Translations under genes and position numbers: made by a program
Shown: positions 42,798-54,520 of the stretch, piece by piece
How the letters are laid out: each line of letters begins with the position of its first letter
Position numbering within the stretch: the first letter of the stretch is position 1
DNA from: Syntrophales bacterium
GTDB lineage: Bacteria; Desulfobacterota; Syntrophia; Syntrophales; UBA8958
DNA: 64,000 nt
Reading direction: 5' to 3'
Assembly: GCA_026417625.1 (NCBI GenBank)
Contig: JAOACW010000001.1
Location: 176,881-240,880 of the forward strand
The notes under the pieces: generated by a model
What the model was told of the DNA's origin: nothing
Database searches by the model: none
The model's input: the letters and a program-made list of their open reading frames with translations, nothing else

Positions 42798-43762
42798 CCA
42801 TCATCCAATGGGGCACCAGCGAGCCGGAAAACATCCTGCATCCATGTCGAAGGTTGAAGTTCATTCTTCATCTGGATCGTAAGCTCTGGCACAACCATCC
42901 ACTGACCTGTGGCAAAAGCCACAGGTTCAAGAATCCTACCGTTCTTAAATGCCAATACACCCCCAGATGACCAGAAAAACATTCTCTCGGGGTTCTTCCC
43001 TCTAACCCTTTCACCTTGTCCCCACACAACGAATTCATCTCCCACAGTTAGTGGCCTGAAAAAGTCTACCTGAAGTCTAACTGTCACCGCTCCCTGGGCA
43101 ACACACAAAAAACCACCCCATGCCATCGTCTCATCTACAGCAGCAAGGAGAGCCAGCGGATGCACCTCACCTTCACCAGACCGAAACAGGAAAAAATTCT
43201 CCATATCTTTCTCATTGAATCCCACAGGACAATAAACCTGCTTTCTCCCCTCGGGAGAAACAAAACAGTAAAAACGCCTGTGCAACCCTGGGGCTTTTCT
43301 CTTCTCACCGCATACGAAACAGTTTGCATAGTATGGCAAGGGCAGTAAACTACTTTCCAGATCGCCAAAAGTGAATCCGTTGAAATAAATTCCGGTTTCA
43401 GATGATGGAATATCCTTTAAAAAATGAATACTTCCCGTCAGGTAAGGATCGTCGTTTCCTTCAGCGTAAATATGCCCTTCAAATACTCTGTCCCCGGGAC
43501 TGATTTCCACTCGAGCCCAATCTCCCGTTGTAAGCCGGGCTCCACCCCAGCGGAATTCCCCTCTCCACGGGTAAATCCACTTCTTACAACTCAAAAAAAT
43601 AGAGACAAGCTCCACAATAATACCCATGGACACCCCTCCATGGGGGATTCCCTTCCACCCCTCAAAACGATCATCCATACAAAGATGAACGGTGAGGGGC
43701 GATGAAACCACTGGCTTCAAAAAAACATCACCGAATAGGAAATGTTCAACAAACGAAGACAT
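42791..43762 (-). CDS. Double-hotdog thioesterase-like protein
   Basis: A 323-residue protein that appears to hold two hotdog folds. The first (about 20-130) has GIPHGGVSMGIIVELVS, the acyl-CoA thioesterase helix with HGG; the second (about 140-300) opens with ANCFVCGEKRKAPGLHRRF, a signature of PaaI/THEM4-like proteins, and has HPLALLAAVDETMAW and VRLQVDFFRPLTVGDEF. Likely binds or hydrolyses an acyl-thioester; the second active site lacks the HGG motif. It is directly upstream of trmJ with an overlap. Confidence 0.72.
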   Translation of the reverse strand: MSSFVEHFLFGDVFLKPVVSSPLTVHLCMDDRFEGWKGIPHGGVSMGIIVELVSIFLSCKKWIYPWRGEFRWGGARLTTGDWARVEISPGDRVFEGHIYAEGNDDPYLTGSIHFLKDIPSSETGIYFNGFTFGDLESSLLPLPYYANCFVCGEKRKAPGLHRRFYCFVSPEGRKQVYCPVGFNEKDMENFFLFRSGEGEVHPLALLAAVDETMAWGGFLCVAQGAVTVRLQVDFFRPLTVGDEFVVWGQGERVRGKNPERMFFWSSGGVLAFKNGRILEPVAFATGQWMVVPELTIQMKNELQPSTWMQDVFRLAGAPLDDGW

Positions 43763-43885
43763 ACTAGAGCAGAGACCTTTATTTAAAAGTTATACTATCT
43801 CAAAACGTATGTCAAAGGAAGGCATATTGGTTATTCACCCCAACTTTAATCTTTTCAGACCGGGCTTTTTCTGCTATGAAACACA

Positions 43886-44614
43886 ATGCCTATGATTGAA
43901 CAACAAATAGTACGTAAAACGAAGGAAAAAAAAGTATACCGTTGTCTTTCCTGTGGGACAACCGAGAACATGGGGCGCCGTAAATACTGTTCTCCTGAGT
44001 GTCGCCAGAAGCTTCGTTTCAAACTGCAAGCCCGCGTTGGTCTCGTGCAAGCTCTGAATACACGTTATGCGACTTTCTACTTCTCAGACGAGATGATAAT
44101 CATGGACATCCTTCCCTACGGATCCAATGAGATATTTAGTTTTCTTTACCCGCGATCACAGGGAAAAAAACCGGCAGAAGATTTCAGCAAACTAGCCAAT
44201 ATACTGGGAAACCTGTGGTGGGAAGAGAAGAAGAAGACAAATAAGCGCTACATGGCGTCAAAAAAAGTGCTTTCCTGTGCACAGAAGAAACCAGGAGCAA
44301 TTGAAGAGGTAAGACCTCAGTTTTATAGTATACTAACCTTAAAAAAACAAGCACTTGCCGAACTTAAAATCGAAAAACATCAAATCAAATTCCCGGAACT
44401 TAAGAACATTATAAAAAACGCATACAGAAAACAGGTAAAAGCCCACCACCCTGATATGGGTGGCGATGCAGAAAGGTTCAGAAAAATCCAACAGGCATAC
44501 GAAAACCTCATGAGGTGGGTGGAGAATCCAAAAATCAAACTAAGAAGAGGGTTCCCTGACAAATGGTTCTATGATGGAGAGAAAAACCGTTGGATTCAAC
44601 CTTTATCTTTGTAA
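43886..44614 (+). CDS. Zinc-finger protein with C-terminal J domain
   Basis: A 242-residue protein with an N-terminal four-cysteine zinc site (Cys20-xx-Cys23 and Cys35-xxx-Cys39, YCSPECRQK) and a C-terminal J domain (about 175-225) with the diagnostic HPD at 188-190 in KAHHPDMGGDAERF. J domains stimulate Hsp70 (DnaK) ATPase; the zinc site may recruit a client. This is not DnaJ itself, which has the J domain first. The start is uncertain as no ribosome site is visible before ATG 43886 or 43892. Confidence 0.78.
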   Translation: MPMIEQQIVRKTKEKKVYRCLSCGTTENMGRRKYCSPECRQKLRFKLQARVGLVQALNTRYATFYFSDEMIIMDILPYGSNEIFSFLYPRSQGKKPAEDFSKLANILGNLWWEEKKKTNKRYMASKKVLSCAQKKPGAIEEVRPQFYSILTLKKQALAELKIEKHQIKFPELKNIIKNAYRKQVKAHHPDMGGDAERFRKIQQAYENLMRWVENPKIKLRRGFPDKWFYDGEKNRWIQPLSL

Positions 44615-44706
44615 CACCCCCAATTAGACTTGCTAACCCCGAAAGTACAACGTACAGAAACGTGAATACCACGGTTTTCACCCAAATTCGTTTATAGCAC
44701 CTGAGT

Positions 44707-46698
44707 ATGTATCCAAGTATATTAACAGATATAATAACCATATTCGGGTTATCCGTTGCCGTAATCATAATTTTCCACAAAATCCGCATACCACCCGTCG
44801 TTGGTTTTATAGTTACCGGCATACTTGCCGGTCCTTTCGGGTTGCAATTGATCGAATCATCCGAAAGAGTAAACGCACTTGCAGAGGTGGGAATAATCGC
44901 TCTTCTTTTTACCATAGGTTTGGAATTTTCCTTGAGAAATCTCTCCCAAATTGGTCGGAGCATAGCGATCGGTGGAACCACCCAGGTTACGGCAACTATT
45001 CTCGCGGGAATGCTCATTTGCATTATTCAAGGTTACCCCTGGGGTCAGTCACTCTTTTTTGGATTCCTCCTCTCTCTCTCCAGTACTGCCATAGTTATGA
45101 AGGTAGCCCAGGATCGGGGAGAAATAGAAAGCCCACACGGTCGAAGTGCTCTGGGTATACTGATATTTCAGGATCTCATAGTAATACTGATGATCCTTAT
45201 TTCTCCCCTGATTGCAGGATCCCCTGGAGATCCATCAATTTCCCCTCTGGAAAAAATACTAAAAGGCATAGTTGCTGTTCTAATAATTGCCGCCTCAGCA
45301 AAGTGGTTTGTCCCTTATCTGTTACTTCTCGCCGCAAAAACTAAAAACCGAGAGGTATTTATACTCACGGTCATCATAATCGGCTTAAGCATTGCCTGGT
45401 TAACCCATATGGCTGGTTTATCTCTTGCCCTGGGTTCGTTTCTTGCAGGACTAATAATATCTGAATCAGAGTACAGCCATCAAGCTGCCGGTAATATTCT
45501 GCCCTTTAGGGATGTGTTAATGAGCTTCTTTTTTGTCTCCGTAGGTATGCTCATCAACATGGAATTCCTTTTGAGGCATGCCGCTCTTATAGGTCTCTTG
45601 ATAATGTGCGTGGTAGTAATGAAGTCTTTAACGGGAACCATTGCCGTTCTTTTTCAGGGACTACCGCCGAGAACTGCAATAATAGCGGGGATGTATCTGA
45701 GCCAAATCGGAGAATTTTCCTTTATCTTAGCTAAAACAGGCGTTGAACAAGGTATACTCACAGAAACCTCTAACGCCATATTTATCTCCGTTTCCGCCCT
45801 CACCATGGCCCTTACACCTCTGACAATGGAGCTGGCCCCAAAGGTTGCAATACAATTCCTCAAACTACCACTGCCCAAATCCCTGAAAAACAAAACCTAT
45901 ACTTTGACTGATCACATTCCACCCAGCATGAAGGATCACATGATAATAGTGGGGTTTGGCTTAAATGGCCGCAATGTCGCTCGGGCAGCAAGGATAGCGA
46001 AAATCCCATATATTATCGTAGAGATGAATCCAGAAACGGTTCGGCGGGAAAGAAAAACGGGAGAACAGATAATCTTTGGGGATGCTACAAGTGAAGAAGT
46101 TCTGAAATACGCGGGTATCAAAAAGGCGCGCACAATGGTAGTAGTTATCAATGACGCCGCTGCAACCCGCCGCATAACAGAACTCGCCCGCCGTCTCAAT
46201 CCGAAACTCCACATCATCGTACGTACGAGGTTCATAGGGGAAATGGACTCACTTTACAAGCTAGGTGCTGATGAAGTAATTCCTGAAGAATTTGAAACTT
46301 CTGTGGAAATCTTCTCCCGGGTCCTTCGCCGGTATCTGATCCCCAAACCTGAAATTGAACGCCTCATCTCAGAGATAAGGGCCGACGGTTACGAGATGTT
46401 TCGCACCATCTCCAAGGAAGCGGCAACCTGCATGGATATTAGAGTGTGTCTTCCAGATACAGAAATAGCCACTGTCCGGCTTGAGAAAAAAGCTTACGCC
46501 TCTGGAAAAAACATCAACGACCTGGCACTTCGCAAGAGATTTGGTGTAACAATCTTGGCTATTCGTCGTAATGGTTCTATGATACACAATCCCGATGCGA
46601 ATACTGTGCTCATGGAAGGTGATGTACTTGTTCTTTTTGGAGAACCCTTTCAGATAAGCTCCGTTTTACACCTATTCACGGAACCCATGGATAGATAA
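44707..46698 (+). CDS. CPA2-family monovalent cation:proton antiporter with RCK domain
   Basis: Inner-membrane exchanger of 663 residues. Residues 1-385 give about twelve to thirteen hydrophobic helices with the CPA2 features PPVVGFIVTGILAGPFG, FTIGLEFSL, LSSTAIVMKV and ILIFQDL; residues about 405-525 form a TrkA-N nucleotide fold (IIVGFGLNGRNVARAA) and the last 90 a TrkA-C domain. Close to KefB/RosB-type K+ or Na+/H+ antiporters. The specific ion is not readable. Its stop is 2 bp from the end of convergent radA. Confidence 0.92.
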   Translation: MYPSILTDIITIFGLSVAVIIIFHKIRIPPVVGFIVTGILAGPFGLQLIESSERVNALAEVGIIALLFTIGLEFSLRNLSQIGRSIAIGGTTQVTATILAGMLICIIQGYPWGQSLFFGFLLSLSSTAIVMKVAQDRGEIESPHGRSALGILIFQDLIVILMILISPLIAGSPGDPSISPLEKILKGIVAVLIIAASAKWFVPYLLLLAAKTKNREVFILTVIIIGLSIAWLTHMAGLSLALGSFLAGLIISESEYSHQAAGNILPFRDVLMSFFFVSVGMLINMEFLLRHAALIGLLIMCVVVMKSLTGTIAVLFQGLPPRTAIIAGMYLSQIGEFSFILAKTGVEQGILTETSNAIFISVSALTMALTPLTMELAPKVAIQFLKLPLPKSLKNKTYTLTDHIPPSMKDHMIIVGFGLNGRNVARAARIAKIPYIIVEMNPETVRRERKTGEQIIFGDATSEEVLKYAGIKKARTMVVVINDAAATRRITELARRLNPKLHIIVRTRFIGEMDSLYKLGADEVIPEEFETSVEIFSRVLRRYLIPKPEIERLISEIRADGYEMFRTISKEAATCMDIRVCLPDTEIATVRLEKKAYASGKNINDLALRKRFGVTILAIRRNGSMIHNPDANTVLMEGDVLVLFGEPFQISSVLHLFTEPMDR

Positions 46699-46700
46699 GC

Positions 46701-48089
46701 TCAGAAGAGACATTCCACTAACTTGCTGAGCGTGTCAATTTCAAAAATACGGTCGATATGGGATTCACACTCCTTCCTCACCTCTCCACTATCCATAGTG
46801 GGCATGACACATACGGTGAACCCCAGACGGCCCGCCTCCCGAACTCGGGCACCAACATGACCAACCCTTCGCACCTCTCCCGTTAATCCCACCTCACCGA
46901 ATACCACAGTGCCAGGCAAAATAGGTTTGTCGAGAAAACCGGAAACAAGGGAAGAGACAATACCCAAATCCACAGCCGGTTCTGTTACCCTCACGCCACC
47001 GGCCACATTGAGGTAGATATCGCAGCCCCCAATACGCATACCCAGTACCCTCTCCATAACAGCCACCAGTAGTGATACTCGGTTCGTATCAACACCAATG
47101 GCAGTTCTCCTTGGGATGCCCAAAGTAGATGGGACAACCAACGATTGAATCTCCACTAAGAGGGGACGTGTACCCTCCCCACTCGCTACCACCACAGATC
47201 CGGGAACTGAACTACGTCTTCCCGCAAGGAAATACGCTGAAGGGTTAGTCACCTCTTCAAGACCCCTTTCTCTCATCTCAAAAACTCCTATTTCATTAGC
47301 GGGACCGTATCTATTCTTTACACTGCGTATAATCCTGTAGGCATGCGCGCCATCACCCTCGAAATATAGAACGGCATCCACCATATGTTCCAGCACTTTT
47401 GGACCCGCTATGGATCCTTCTTTTGTAACATGCCCTACGAGGAACATTGGTATAGCCGTTCGCTTTGCGAGAAGAATCAGTCTCTCTGCTGATTCCCTAA
47501 CCTGACTCACACTCCCCGGTACGGATGCAAGGGAAGGTGTGTACATGGTCTGGATGGAATCAACAACCACTACAGCCGGATGTACGTTTTCAATATGCTT
47601 TGCAATCTCATCGAGATTGATCTCCACCAGTACAAGAAGATTTTCTGACAGGGCACCGATCCTTGATGCCCGCAGCTTTATCTGCTTTGCAGACTCTTCT
47701 CCAGAGATATAAATCACCCGTTTCCCCGATAGGGCAATCCTGTGAAGTAGCTGGAGGAGTAAGGTGGATTTCCCAATCCCCGGTTCCCCTCCCACCAATA
47801 CCGAGGATCCTGGAACGATGCCTCCCCCAAGGACACGATCCAATTCACTTATTCCGGAAACGAGCCGCTCTCCCTCAGATGCTTCAATTCTATCAATGGG
47901 CTGAGGTGATTCATGCAGCGAAACAGAATCAGCTTTTACACCCGCACCTACAATAACCTCTTCCTCTACGAACGTGTGCCACATCTCGCATCCAGGACAC
48001 CTACCCAGCCATTTGGGAGAGGTATAGCCACAGTTATGGCAAATATATACCAACTTCTTAGAAGAACCTTTTATTTTCAAGGAATCCAC
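46701..48089 (-). CDS. radA: DNA repair protein RadA/Sms
   Basis: RecA-like branch-migration ATPase acting in recombination. The 462-residue protein has the N-terminal C4 zinc finger (CHNCGYTSPKWLGRCPGC), Walker A GGEPGIGKST, Walker B VVVVDSIQTM, the RadA-specific KNRYG motif (VKNRYGPANEIGVFEM) and a C-terminal Lon-like domain. The start is GTG 48089 or TTG 48080, the latter with AAGGTG 8 bases upstream. It is 6 bp after ktrA. Confidence 0.96.
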   Translation of the reverse strand: MDSLKIKGSSKKLVYICHNCGYTSPKWLGRCPGCEMWHTFVEEEVIVGAGVKADSVSLHESPQPIDRIEASEGERLVSGISELDRVLGGGIVPGSSVLVGGEPGIGKSTLLLQLLHRIALSGKRVIYISGEESAKQIKLRASRIGALSENLLVLVEINLDEIAKHIENVHPAVVVVDSIQTMYTPSLASVPGSVSQVRESAERLILLAKRTAIPMFLVGHVTKEGSIAGPKVLEHMVDAVLYFEGDGAHAYRIIRSVKNRYGPANEIGVFEMRERGLEEVTNPSAYFLAGRRSSVPGSVVVASGEGTRPLLVEIQSLVVPSTLGIPRRTAIGVDTNRVSLLVAVMERVLGMRIGGCDIYLNVAGGVRVTEPAVDLGIVSSLVSGFLDKPILPGTVVFGEVGLTGEVRRVGHVGARVREAGRLGFTVCVMPTMDSGEVRKECESHIDRIFEIDTLSKLVECLF

Positions 48090-48095
48090 ACCTTA

Positions 48096-48746
48096 TCACT
48101 GAAGTTTCTTAATGTCCTTCTCCCTGGCTATCACAACCATTATTTCTCCGTCTTTTATAACATGACTCGCCGGAGGTACCATTCTGATCTCATCAGTAAG
48201 GACATCCCGCAGTGCGATTACCTCTACATTATATTTGCTCCTCAACTGCAACTCCCCAATAGACTTCCCCAGGAAACTCGTTGGAGGGGCTAGTTCAAAG
48301 ATCATGTAACCTTCTGATAAAGGCAAACAATCCAACACACCGGGGTAAATTATACTCCGTACAACTTTACTGGCAACCTCTCTCTCGGGAATGATGACTT
48401 CCGTGGCACCTACCTTTTCCAAAATAGCCTTGTACTCATCATTCGGTGCTTTCACAATAATATTTTTCACTTTCATCCTCTTCAAATGTAAAGTTATCAA
48501 GGTGCTCGCCGCAAGATCATCACCGAAGGAAATGATAACAACATCGTTCTCTTGAAGACCTAACTGCTCCATCAACTCCTGATCTTTCCCATCAGCAACA
48601 ATAGCCTTCGTTGCGAAATCTTTAACCTGTTGGACAGCTTCCTTATCCTTGTCTATGGCGATAACTTCAAACCCATTTTCATACAACTCCTTCACAATAT
48701 TGAATCCAAAAATGCCCAAACCTATAACAACAACAATCCGCTTCAC
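48096..48746 (-). CDS. ktrA: KtrA-type potassium uptake regulator
   Basis: Single-RCK cytoplasmic regulator of 216 residues with an N-terminal nucleotide fold (VVVIGLGIFGFNIVKELYENG, acidic residue at IAIDKD) and a C-terminal TrkA-C domain (SFLGKSIGELQLRSKYNVEV). It gates KtrB in response to ATP/ADP or NAD(H). It follows ktrB by 12 bp in the order ktrB-ktrA. Confidence 0.92.
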   Translation of the reverse strand: MKRIVVVIGLGIFGFNIVKELYENGFEVIAIDKDKEAVQQVKDFATKAIVADGKDQELMEQLGLQENDVVIISFGDDLAASTLITLHLKRMKVKNIIVKAPNDEYKAILEKVGATEVIIPEREVASKVVRSIIYPGVLDCLPLSEGYMIFELAPPTSFLGKSIGELQLRSKYNVEVIALRDVLTDEIRMVPPASHVIKDGEIMVVIAREKDIKKLQ

Positions 48747-48758
48747 CTTAGGTCCTCC

Positions 48759-50120
48759 TCAACCAACCATGATATTCTCTTCCGCATACATTATACCCCG
48801 CTTCGGTTTGTGCCATGAAAAGGCCAATGTCAATGGACCCACTCTCCCTGCAAACATCATGAATATTATGGTAATCTTTTGTACATTGCTCAGCTTCGGG
48901 GTAATACCCATGGAAAGACCAACAGTACCAAAAGCTGATACTGTCTCGAAGAAGTATTCCACAAAGAGTTTTCGACTCTCCGGAGATGGTGCATCCACAA
49001 TACCACTACTTAGCAACAACACAGATGTAACAATAATCACTGACAAGGCAGATGCGAATATTATGGCTATAGTGCGCGTTAAAATCTCTCCCGGAATTGT
49101 TCTATTAAATACGTTTACAAGATCCATACCCCTTAATCTGTTCCAAACCATAAGCACAAGTATGGCAAAACTCGTCGTTTTTATTCCACCACCTGTAGAC
49201 CCAGGGGACGCCCCTATGAACATCAACATGACAATCAAAAGAATAGCGCCATTGGTCAGACCACCAATGTCAACTGTGTTAAACCCACATGTTCTAGGTG
49301 TGACAGACTGAAACAAAGAAACGAGTATCTTGGTTGTCACCGGTGTATCCTTAAGTGTATTGTTCATTTCAAAAATGTAGAAAGAAATCCCTCCCAAAAA
49401 AACCAAACATCCTGTCGTAAGAAGGACAACCTTGGAATGGACAGACAACTTTCTCCTAAATCCTCTCATCCATGACCAAATCTCATACATTACAACAAAG
49501 CCCAGTCCACCCGAAATAATAAGTAAAACAACTGTGAGATTTACAATTACATCCCCACTATAATCCATCAAACTGTTACTAAAAAGGGAGAAGCCACAGT
49601 TGTTAAATGCAGATACCGCATGATACAGTGCATAGTAGAAAGCCAAAAAAATTGGGAAATCCTGGGAAAACCGGAGAAATAACAAAAAGGTACCTAAAAT
49701 TTCTAAAAAGAATGTTACCTTAAATATCCATTTCACCAGAGAAAAAATGTCTCTTCGAGGTATAGGGAGAAACACCGATTGAACGACTTCCCTTTCCCTA
49801 AGCGATATACCCCACCCCATGAGACCGAAAAACACCACAGAAAAAGTTATAATACCGAGACCACCAATCTGGAACAGGCACAATGTGACTATCTGACCGG
49901 TAAGGGAAAGATCTTTACCTATATCAAGAACTGTCAAACCGGTAACACAAACCGCCGAAGCGGATGTAAAAAGGGCATCTATGAAACTGATATGGCGACC
50001 CGCTGTAGAAATAGGAAGCCAAAGCAGAAAAGCTCCCAATAGAATAACCACAGCAAAGCTTAATATAAAAATTTTTTGGGGAGTGAGAAACTTCGATGTG
50101 TGTTTTTCTAGCAAAATCAT
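48759..50120 (-). CDS. ktrB: KtrB-type potassium/sodium symporter subunit
   Basis: Membrane pore of a Ktr K+ uptake system, 453 residues with four M1-P-M2 repeats; filter segments AVCVTGLTV, AFNNCGFSLF, TPRTCGFNTVD and AFGTVGLSMG are visible together with ASPGSTGGGIKTTSF. The short second-half loops are typical of KtrB rather than TrkH. Coupled with ktrA; a separate TrkA/TrkH system lies at 37-40 kb. Confidence 0.93.
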   Translation of the reverse strand: MILLEKHTSKFLTPQKIFILSFAVVILLGAFLLWLPISTAGRHISFIDALFTSASAVCVTGLTVLDIGKDLSLTGQIVTLCLFQIGGLGIITFSVVFFGLMGWGISLREREVVQSVFLPIPRRDIFSLVKWIFKVTFFLEILGTFLLFLRFSQDFPIFLAFYYALYHAVSAFNNCGFSLFSNSLMDYSGDVIVNLTVVLLIISGGLGFVVMYEIWSWMRGFRRKLSVHSKVVLLTTGCLVFLGGISFYIFEMNNTLKDTPVTTKILVSLFQSVTPRTCGFNTVDIGGLTNGAILLIVMLMFIGASPGSTGGGIKTTSFAILVLMVWNRLRGMDLVNVFNRTIPGEILTRTIAIIFASALSVIIVTSVLLLSSGIVDAPSPESRKLFVEYFFETVSAFGTVGLSMGITPKLSNVQKITIIFMMFAGRVGPLTLAFSWHKPKRGIMYAEENIMVG

Positions 50121-50284
50121 GGCTAGCTTTTTAGCACAAAGCTACAATAGTCTACAACGGAAACTTGGTAAAATACCTGATTTAGTATCTCTTGCTTAAA
50201 ACCAAAAAACAAAATTCCTTGAACTTTCTCTTCAATATTGATATCGAAGATCGCTTGCGACTCTCAGTGAGGAGAAAGTTAAAT

Positions 50285-51415
50285 ATGCATAACCCTAATT
50301 TTAGCTCCGGTCCCTGCAGCAAGAGACCCGGATGGCAACCTAATGTCTTAAAGGACGCGCTGGTCGGTAGATCTCACCGCTCTGAAGAGGCACGGGCGAA
50401 ACTCAAAAAGGCCATCATGGAGACAAAACGCATCCTTGGTATACCCGATACATTCCACGTAGGGATCATGCCAGGCTCTGACACCGGTGCGTTCGAAGCT
50501 GCTATGTGGAATCTCCTTGGGCCACTACCAGTAACTGTTCTCGTCTGGGAAAGCTTCTCTGAAGAGTGGGCAAGGGACTGCGAAGAACAGTTGAAACTGA
50601 ATCCACGGATACTGAAGGCTGAATACGGAAAAATACCCGATCTTTGGGCAGTGGATTGGACAAACGATGTTGTCTTCGTAGCGAACGGCACCACAAGTGG
50701 TGTAAAGATCCCCCATTGGGAATGGATACCAGCCGACAGGAAAGGTCTAGCAATCTGCGATGCTACAAGTGCCGTTTTTGCAATGCCCGTCGATTGGTCT
50801 AAGGTCGACGCGCTAACATTTTCATGGCAGAAATGTCTGGGTGGTGAGGCAGCACACGGTATATTGGTATTGAGCCCCCGAGCGGTGGAACGTATCAACA
50901 CGTACGATCCCCCATGGCCCATTCCCAAGGTATTTAGAATCAAAAAGAACGAGAAACTGGACGTAAGCATATTCGAGGGAAATACCATTAACACCCCTTC
51001 AATGCTATGTGTGGAAGACTATCTCGACGCCCTCGCGTGGGGGTCAACTTTGGGACTAGAAGGGCTGATTGCGAGAAGCGAGGCCAATCTCAGAGTCGTG
51101 GAAGAGTGGGTAGCAAGAAACCATTGGATCACTTTCTTGGCTGAATCAAGTGAGATCCGTTCCAACACGTCAGTCTGCCTAACCATAAGGGACGAAAAGA
51201 TCGCCAGACTATCTGATAAGGAGAAAATGAGGTTTCTCCAGGAAATTGCAGATGAACTTGGCAAAAAGAAAATTGCCTATGATATAATGTCATACAGAGA
51301 TGCTCCTCCTGGTTTCCGTTTCTGGTGTGGGCCGACCGTTGAACCGGATGATATACGCAGAGCCCTCGAAAATCTTGAATCTATTTATTTAGAAAAGATA
51401 TCTCAACAAAAGTAA
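50285..51415 (+). CDS. serC: Phosphoserine aminotransferase, archaeal-like SerC type
   Basis: PLP-dependent class V aminotransferase for the second step of serine synthesis, 376 residues. It begins NPNFSSGPCSKRPGW, contains ICDATSAVFAMPVDW, and the PLP lysine in TFSWQKCLGGEAAHG. This form resembles the shorter SerC subgroup known from methanogens and alphaproteobacteria rather than the E. coli type. ATG 50285 is chosen because AGGAGA lies about 9 bases upstream and the family begins here; an upstream extension to 50192 is not family-like. It precedes serA by 17 bp. Confidence 0.92.
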   Translation: MHNPNFSSGPCSKRPGWQPNVLKDALVGRSHRSEEARAKLKKAIMETKRILGIPDTFHVGIMPGSDTGAFEAAMWNLLGPLPVTVLVWESFSEEWARDCEEQLKLNPRILKAEYGKIPDLWAVDWTNDVVFVANGTTSGVKIPHWEWIPADRKGLAICDATSAVFAMPVDWSKVDALTFSWQKCLGGEAAHGILVLSPRAVERINTYDPPWPIPKVFRIKKNEKLDVSIFEGNTINTPSMLCVEDYLDALAWGSTLGLEGLIARSEANLRVVEEWVARNHWITFLAESSEIRSNTSVCLTIRDEKIARLSDKEKMRFLQEIADELGKKKIAYDIMSYRDAPPGFRFWCGPTVEPDDIRRALENLESIYLEKISQQK

Positions 51416-51432
51416 ATGCTAGGAGATCCAAA

Positions 51433-54331
<2,899 letters not shown>

Positions 54332-54363
54332 TGAAAATTCGCATACTATATGTGACTTTCATC

Positions 54364-54395
54364 TTGACAGAAAGAAGGTTCTTCTGCTTTATAAC
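54364..54395 (+). promoter_or_regulatory. Candidate tRNA-Lys promoter
   Basis: TTGACA (54364-54369) upstream of TTTATAAC; TTTATA (54388-54393) gives an 18-base spacer and TATAAC (54390-54395) a 20-base one. It lies 23-54 bp before the tRNA, a sensible position. Confidence 0.5.
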
Positions 54396-54417
54396 ATATT
54401 CTTTTTTGCATATGTAC

Positions 54418-54490
54418 GGGACGTTAGCTCAGGCGGTAGAGCAGCGGACTTTTAATCCGTTGGCCGCGGGTTCGACTCCCGCACGTCCCA
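54418..54490 (+). tRNA. tRNA-Lys (anticodon UUU)
   Basis: A 73-base cloverleaf: acceptor GGGACGT/ACGTCCC, D arm GCTC-AGGCGGTA-GAGC, anticodon arm GCGGA-CTTTTAA-TCCGT with anticodon TTT, five-base variable loop, T arm GCGGG-TTCGACT-CCCGC, discriminator A. The first anticodon-stem pair is G-U. CCA is not encoded. Confidence 0.97.
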
Positions 54491-54520
54491 TCAAAGTCAG
54501 TCAAGAATCGGGCGACGGTC

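Noticed and set aside
43623..43644. CCCATGG...CCATGGG inverted repeat
   Set aside because: It is explained by codons for PHGGVSMG in the hotdog protein; similarity to the hairpin at 24956 is coincidental.
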